A stretch of DNA of 64,000 nt from Ulota crispa (Eukaryota; Streptophyta; Bryopsida; Orthotrichales; Orthotrichaceae): contig OY987242.1 of assembly GCA_963920765.1 (NCBI GenBank), forward strand, positions 20,360,002 to 20,424,001, read 5' to 3'. Both the position numbers and the translations under genes were made by a program. Positions 56,794 to 64,000 of this stretch are shown here, piece by piece; position 1 is the stretch's first letter; every line of letters starts with the position of its first letter. The notes under the pieces are model-generated. The model did not search any database, was not told the DNA's origin, and worked only from the letters and a program-made list of their open reading frames with translations.

Positions 56794-59700
56794 ACAACAA
56801 TATCATATTTCAAATGTAATGCATACAAAAAAAATCATATTATACCCAAACTTCTCAACTAATCTTCAACAAGAGAATAATATATCATGAGTGGGGATGC
56901 ATGAGTCATGAGTCATGGGCTTAGATTTTTGTCAAAATACTCAATTTCACCTATAACCATATACATATGACCTTATAATTGTGTATTTTAAACCCTTATC
57001 TTTTGAAAAATTTGTTGTGCTTTTTTAATTTTTTCATTAATTTTGAGCTCAAAATGAATTCCTTCTCACCATATTGTAGCTCACCCCTCATAGGCTCACC
57101 ATTTTATGCTCATTATATAACGTTGTCTGTCCTCAATGTAATCCTTACCATTCATTTCAACAAAATTTTCACAATATATTGATATTCCGTAGGAAATAAT
57201 ATGTCAAAGATTTTAGTAAATAATTACGGGTAACTTCAAGGCACTTGAAAATGAAGAAGGATAAGTAAACAAGTCCTTATCTTTGCATTGGAGACAAGAC
57301 TCTAACACACAACCAAACATCTAACAGTCTAAAACTAGTGTATAAGAATCCTTAGAAAACCATCACACCAAATTTCACTAAACACAAGCACCATTTAACA
57401 CTCAATGAACATGTTTTCTGCACTAAAAATCAGTAATCACGATCCTTACAAACATCCAATGATCTATTCTAAAACGCTAAATACACATTGTTACTGCTTT
57501 CCCCTACGTCGGTTTTAGTGATTACAACTAGATGTAACTTTAAGAGAAAATTTCATGTAGACTTCAACCTTGGCAAAACAAAAAAATGCAACAGGTGCGT
57601 GTATTTCAATTATTATGGGGGCTTTGATGTGGGTTTGTTAAAACAGCACCACTTGTCATTCTAATTCTAACATGCTTGCAAGATTGAGTCCTTCCATGGC
57701 CATTCAGGCAAAACACTATTGGAACCTATGCCATTGAGCACAAGTGTGCTAACCTTCTCCAAAGAGAGAGGAATCCCAATAAGAAAATCCATCCATTTTG
57801 CTATGATTTATCTCCTATTTTGTACTTTTATAAACGACAAGTATTCAAAAATTAAACTCAGTATGTTCAAATGATGTAAAATACTATCATGCAAAAAATA
57901 ACCATTTGAGTTGCATAGAGGCAAGTTGAATATCAGACATAATTATTTGCATTTCACTGTATTTTTAGTCATGCACAATGAATCAGAAGATCCAAAAAAA
58001 ACAATAAAAATGTAGTTGAACAAATTTATTGAATCATCAATTAAAAATGTGAGTTTATTGAAAACAAACTAGCTAGATCTTTCAAAAACATCTAATTACA
58101 ATATGAATATGTAGGCATTCTCTGGTCCATGGACTCAAAAAACAGGTTGAAAATGCAAAATGTTAGATTTTCCATTGAAACTTAAAATCTCCCTAGACAT
58201 TAGTTATGCATTGTTACAACTCTCTATGATCCAAGGACACCAACAAACATGTCAATTTTACATATGATTATGTTGCATAATCCTCAAGCCTCTTTCTTTA
58301 GGTACTTTGATTTGAGATGAAGTGGGTTTTTTGAGAAAATTTCCATGTTGGTCCTAGAATCAAAATATCTAAAAATTACTAACAATTTTAAACTACAAAC
58401 TTGTTTGTTTCTTGATTTTTCAATTCTTGACTAGCATGGAAGTGTGTCCTTGTTTTACCCAATCTCTTGTTTAGAGAAAGAGCAATGTGCTTACTTGGAT
58501 TTATCAAATTTTGATCAACAAGAACATGTTGTAGGAACCATTGGAGCTCATTCAAATGTGTTTCAAAAATGCCTCTTCTTATAACTACATGGATGTAAGT
58601 AGCATGTGTATAGAGGAATATTGTAAAAAATCCTAATGCTATGCTATATTACAACTTCTTCCTTTAATTGCAACAAATTAAGAGTAAATTTCAATGCTTG
58701 TTTGGAGTGGGAGAATAGTGGGGAGAACAAAAAAAAATGAAAAATATGTTTGTTGTGTAAAATAGTTTGTTGTTATTGCATTTTTTAAACTCCAAGGTCA
58801 CCATAGAAGTTCATTGCAAGACATGCATGTGAATAGTGATAGAGATTGAAATAGATATTGGTAGGATTGAGCACTACCAGTAGTCTACATGCACAACACC
58901 ACACAAATAATGAATAATTGTAGTCTTAACATTAGCATGAAAGAATAAACTTTTTGCAAAAGTTCTACAAGTTTTGTAGACGTGTTAAGTCATATTTTTG
59001 TCAACTTAATCATACAAGAATGAATGGAATTTGAGGTAGCCAATACAAAATTCATCTTAAAACCCCCAAGGGTTTATGGATCATAAATTAGTTAATTGAG
59101 AGCACAATTAAAACCAACAAATTTTTAAGATCCAATGATTAAACCACTATTGTATTGTATTATATTAGGAAGATCATCCAACAAAGCATGGTGAAGAAAT
59201 TGAAATTTTTGAACTGTACTAGTTGTAATGAAGTTAGAATTTATTTTATTTTATTTTATCAAAATGTTGACACAATTCCAAATTTTCACAACTAACATGA
59301 CTTTTAAAAGTGTTGCAATGATATACGCTAGTCCTATTGTACCCAAAGAATGATCAAAACTATATCCATTAGTGAATTAATGAACAATGTGACAAGTGAA
59401 CATATTTTTTATATCTATTTCAAAAAAACTTAATTTAGGTAATTTCTCAAATCTTAGTCAAAGTCCATTATGGAGTTTTAAAGTATTCAACTTTAAAACC
59501 ATGAAGTTGAAGTGAGGTTATAATAATTAACGCACAAGAAGTGCAAATTTTCACGTTGACTAGCCCAAAATGATAAACAAGTTTGCACTACAAACTTAGT
59601 TGTTGTTTCTAAGTTCAACTATTTTGGATAGTAAGAAAGTTTAATTTATATCCAATTATTCCTTATACTTAAATATGTTATTTATGCTATTGTGAGATGG

Positions 59701-61610
59701 CAAACTACACTCTCACTTCGTTGCCAATTCTTTTCATACATTTTACTAAGACTTAATACCAAGTGTTACCCTTTTTTTTTTGTGCCTCATCGTGCACACA
59801 TTCTATGACCATCTTTGCATTCTGATACTGGGACGTAAAAAGAAAAAAGAAAAAAATCTTAACAACCAAATTTTTTTCTCAACACACTACTAGTGGTCCC
59901 AAGCTGTAAAAACATAAAAACTAAGTAAATTAAAACAGTGTCAAATGCTAGCTCATCAGATTTTACACTGTGATATCAACAGCGTTATGTTGAATTTAGC
60001 CATATTTGTGAACACTACTCTATTTATTAGGGGGTTCAAATATCTCAAATAAACAATGAATAAATGGTTGTAAAAGAGTTTTTATTCACGAGTGAATATG
60101 CTGTCATGAGATTGTCATGGCTTGTTCATGGAGTGACTTGGTTGGGTTATTCACCAATTTCATTCATGTGAACAAAATTGGTGGTGAATGGCATATTTGA
60201 AATCCCCTATTATTTTATCCATAAATGTTGTTTACGCAATTTGTAGGCTATTTCCACAAGGTTGCAATCAACAAGATGCCATAATTAATTAAATATGGAC
60301 TACTCATGTAATCATGGACTCAAAATGTTTTCACAAAACTTCAAAAACAAATTCAATGTTTTGTATATATCTTCATTTTTTGGGGATTATTTTTATGAGA
60401 TTTTCAAAATCCATATATAGTTAAATATGATGTAAAGTGAAAACTTTGGGTTTTGATGATGAATTAGAGTAATTGAATTGGAACCCATTTGGATTGATTT
60501 GATGAATAATTTAATGTTTGGAGAAACTTTGAGCTTCACTTGTGAAAGTTTTGCATGTCCTATTGTCAACCAGCTTTTCAAGTTCATGCACAATATATTG
60601 CCTTAATTTATACTATGACCATGTATTCTTGAACAATTGGCAATTTTGTTTAGTAGATTCAAAAATTATACAATTTCGTTTTTGCTATTTCATTTGGCTC
60701 ATTTTCTATTGTATTTTTGGATTTTCTTGATCATGATCAACGTACCAACTGTCATCATCCCATCAATATCGAACTTAAGGGAAGTATAGATCACAATCTG
60801 GGTAGTACTTGTATGATGAAGAAGGCACATACGGGCCCCTTTGTGAAAACTAGGGATATCTTTCATAGCACTCCAAACACTCTATACGGCATTTAAAAAC
60901 AAGGTAGAAGTGTGTACTTGGGCTTTGAACAATAATAAATAGAAGAAAAGGGCAAGTAAAAAACCTTATGATTGAACATTGTAACAAAATTTGTGAGTAA
61001 GAAACTAAATTTGTTCAAAAGATTTGTTGCACCATGTAGTGTGAATTGGTTTTCTCTTAAGTTTTATATTCAGGATTATGTAAGAAAATGGGAAGCCTAT
61101 TCAGTTGTGTTAAAACAAGTAAAAAAGGGTGCATCTAGAAGTATTTAAAACAATAGAGGTAAAAGAATTTATAGGGCACTTGAATAGGGAAATCAAATTT
61201 ACTTCTCATTTTCTTCAACCAAACATAAATAATGATGAAAAGATCTTGTTTCTCTTTACTCATGTAAGAGTGTTAATTTATATGTAACTTGTGTTTTTGC
61301 TAAGATATTGCAAAGCTTATGTTTCCATTTTATTTGCGTGAATGTGGTTAAGTACCAAGAAGAACTATGAATGTTGTTGAGGGAATTAAAGTTGGTCACA
61401 CGAAGTTAAGCATTGTCTGTTTGATTGAATGAATTCTTGAATGCTAGAATATATGAAGCAACCATGTGTGAATGTTTGATAGATAGATGATTTCAACGTT
61501 ATAAAATCAACTTGGCAAAGTTGTACAAGTTGAGTTTAAACTTTGGAGTTTAAATATTCATTGGGTGCTACAAATGAATAAATAGTTTGTTTTACTAGCA
61601 TGAAAATTAA
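56794..61610. other. AT-rich spacer, no gene seen
   Basis: About 4.8 kb without a recognisable gene, RNA or repeat shared with the rest of the window. Confidence 0.55.
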
Positions 61611-61841
61611 CCCTTAAAGGACCAAGGAGCTCTTTGCGGCCAATACAATATTTGGTATTTTCTTGTATCTGGAATGCATCCACACCTTTACTATATTTGA
61701 GATCAACAAAGAAGTTAGACTATAGATCAATGCAGTTCTAGTGAGCCAGTCAAGATCCCAAATTAAAACTTTTATTGGTAGCAAATGCCAATTATACGGC
61801 AGTGTATATACTCTGTAATATGTAGAGCGGTCCTTTAAGGG
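61611..61841. mobile_element. Short TTAA-flanked element, copy E5 (231 bp)
   Basis: TTAA at 61607-61610 and 61842-61845. Ends CCCTTAAAGGACCAAGG and the complement CGGTCCTTTAAGGG. A much shorter version with the same ends as E1-E4. Confidence 0.8.
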
Positions 61842-63534
61842 TTAAACTTCATGAGTGGATTGTAAAATACAAATACAATATTGCAACCTATTGGACATTA
61901 AAGTCTGAAGCTTCTACTAAATCATTAGGTTAAAGTATATAGTAGATGGTCAGCGTGTTTGATAGAGATGCCAACATAATCATTAAAGCTTTAGGACAAA
62001 ATGAATGGTTTGTTGACTAATTGAATCTTGAGGTGTTATCAATAGGATGTGTACATTATTTAATTTGCATGAGAATTACAAGAGATCAAATAATTGACGA
62101 ATTTAGTTGGATATGGTAAAAGAATGATAGTGATAAATGTAAATCTTAACTTGACTATGTTATGCTAAGTGAATGACCTATTATTGGAACAATGCATGTC
62201 ATGAAAAATATGCATTACTCATATTTGATGAGATAAAAAAAACTGGTTAATTGAGCAAACTAGAGTAAGCAATATTTGGCTAAGGTGCATGTAAATGTAC
62301 TTTTTCTCAAGTCTTCACAAATTGCCTTATTAAAAACAAATAGATTATGATAAAGTAATTTTATTTGGAATTGCTATGTTAAATTAGATCAATATGTTTT
62401 ATAGTGGGAAAAGAAGCAATTAGACTATTATAGTAGCTAACTAGTGGACTTGTGGACTCGGAGTTTTGGCTGAAGGCTATTGTACCCATGCTATCCCCAT
62501 GCCACCCCTTATCGACAAAAATTATCCATGGGATAATATAAACTCAAATTCAATTTTAAATTCAAATTAATTTGCCTCTTTGTCTCTCTCCCCACCCCTG
62601 TATGTGAATTTCAAATTCAAGTTGGAAAATGATTCAATGGGTTCCACCAAAGATGTCCTTTCACACACAACGCCCATGTTCATCACTTTGTCCCTTGGCC
62701 CTCAACCAATCACAAATTTTTAAATCATACTTTACTTACAACTACCCAACTAATAGAGATTGTGTTCTACTATAGAGATAAGATAAAATAAGATAAGATA
62801 GAATTTGGAGTACAACAATTCGACCAAAGGAGCATAACTACTTAATGGTTGTTATAACGGAAAAAGCAAGACAACCTATGTACTTGCTCGTGTACTTGTT
62901 TCTTTGTTTACATTTCAATCTGAGCATGTAATGATTATTTGTTCCTTGTTAATTTGTATTTCTCTTTTTCTTTAACAATATATCAATTTGACACAAAGAA
63001 AGTTCTTAGTTTTTGTGAATGATTGGCATTGTGGTTTTCCTGTTTAAGTCAAATTGCTAAAGATTGGCAAAGCGCTTTTGCATGAATCATGTGACTAAGG
63101 CCAATAATTGGCAAATTGACATGTGTTTGTCAGAAAATAAGTCAATGATTGGCAATACTGGTTGTGAAAAAAATTAGATATAGTGATCAATTTTGCAGCA
63201 CAAATACAATCATATGTGATAAGAAAGATTTTGTTGATGAGTGTGAAGTCCAATAGATGACGAGCTATTTACAGCAATGACTATTGTTTGGAAGAGAAAA
63301 TATCTAAAGACTAAATTTTATCAAAGTTGTGAAAATTGAATTAGATCAAAAGGGTTTTTGTTATGTTGAACTATCCATTGAAATGGATAGCTTGACTAAG
63401 TGAAATTTTGTTGTTGTTATGAGCATCCAAGTTGTCTTACCAGTTGTTGTGAGTGTTTTAGTTAATATTGTGAGAGCCAAGGATTGGCATAATAGTAACT
63501 CAAGAACAAAATGTCACTTGCATTGTTTTATTAA
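61842..63534. other. AT-rich spacer with a degenerate short tandem repeat
   Basis: No gene seen. Between 63018 and 63165 the motif (G/A)ATTGGCA recurs at about 63023, 63062, 63104 and 63146, preceded by AAGTCAA- or CTAAGG-like bases, giving a degenerate repeat of about 41 bp. The same octamer occurs once more near 63482. A GATAAGATAA run lies near 62775. Confidence 0.5.
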
Positions 63535-64000
63535 CCCTAAAGGACCACTTGTCCCTATCGAGGACAAACGGGATCCCGGGCGTGTTCTTATGGCTAAACT
63601 ACTTTGTGTAATTTTTTGAAACTTCTATGGAAGATGGGGAATTCAAAGGTCTATGTGGTCATTTAATTTTTCCCTCATTCCAACATTTATTAAAGAAGTT
63701 AAAAATGAATTTATGAGAATTTTAGTTCAATGGGCAGCCCAAAAACTTCTTTAAAAATTGTATTTTTTTAAAATAAAAAATTGAAGTTAGTTCTTTAGAC
63801 TTACGTATATGTGGGAAGCTTTGAATCATTTAATTCTAAATGATGAGATAAAAATTACAAGAAGTTTTGGTTTGCGGGTAGGTGTGGAAAATCTCAAAAC
63901 TATGTCTACATGCAAACTAAAACTTCTCATAACTTTTATGTCATCAATTAGAATTGAATGATTCAAAGCTTCCCACATATACATAAGTTTAAAGAACTAA
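63535..64000. mobile_element. TTAA-type element, copy E6, running past the window end
   Basis: TTAA at 63531-63534, left end CCCTAAAGGACCACTTGTCCC. The first 350 bp match E4. From 63787 to 63888 the sequence is an arm whose reverse complement occupies 63909-64000 (shared AGTTCTTTA, TATATGTGGGAAGCTT and GAATCATT segments), so this copy contains a hairpin in its interior. The right end is beyond the window. Confidence 0.78.

Noticed and set aside
63018..63165. CRISPR-like spacing of short repeats
   Set aside because: Core repeats are only 8 bp and degenerate in a plant nuclear context; a CRISPR array is not plausible.

Overview
The window is nuclear DNA of a land plant. It shows spliced genes with GT-AG introns of about 80 to 1,800 bp, AT-rich intergenic DNA, many short non-autonomous DNA transposons, and plant-type proteins (plastid beta-carotene hydroxylase, plant-like Ku80, an ABC1K kinase, organellar bL27, a plant zinc-ribbon protein). 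The compact genes among MITE-rich DNA would suit a non-seed plant (bryophyte, lycophyte or fern), but that is a low-confidence impression.

Layout. 0.3-1.25 kb (-): a two-exon gene for a 97-aa protein I do not recognise. 1.6-4.0 kb: four MITEs of three families. 4.29-7.05 kb (+): alpha-SNAP, nine exons, 289 aa. 8.46-8.81 kb (-): intronless zinc-ribbon protein, 115 aa. 11.06-17.66 kb (+): ABC1/UbiB-family atypical kinase, about 14 exons and 847 aa, flanked by two inverted copies of one repeat and with a MITE in an intron. 22.06-23.99 kb (-): RNF4-like RING protein with SUMO-interaction-like motifs, 232 aa. 25.22-30.46 kb (-): KU80, 12 exons, 696 aa. 33.45-35.89 kb (+): bL27, probably mitochondrial, 154 aa. 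40.18-42.20 kb (-): beta-carotene hydroxylase, five exons, 347 aa, with one GC-AG intron and a MITE in another intron. From 42.2 kb to the end I find no gene. That part is a bed of foldback, TTAA-flanked, Tourist-like and CACTA-like elements, then about 7 kb of featureless AT-rich DNA.

The genes act in unrelated processes (vesicle fusion, quinone/prenyl-lipid metabolism, SUMO-directed ubiquitination, DNA end joining, organellar translation, xanthophyll synthesis), so there is no operon-like logic. The most notable material is mobile DNA. One is a 910-bp almost fully palindromic element bounded by a perfect 8-bp direct repeat, with a second palindromic family at its dyad. Another is a family of 0.23-0.95 kb elements with C-rich ends flanked by TTAA, a target preference known for piggyBac elements. 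Exon maps were derived by hand from splice signals, reading phase and remembered family conservation; no alignment was run.
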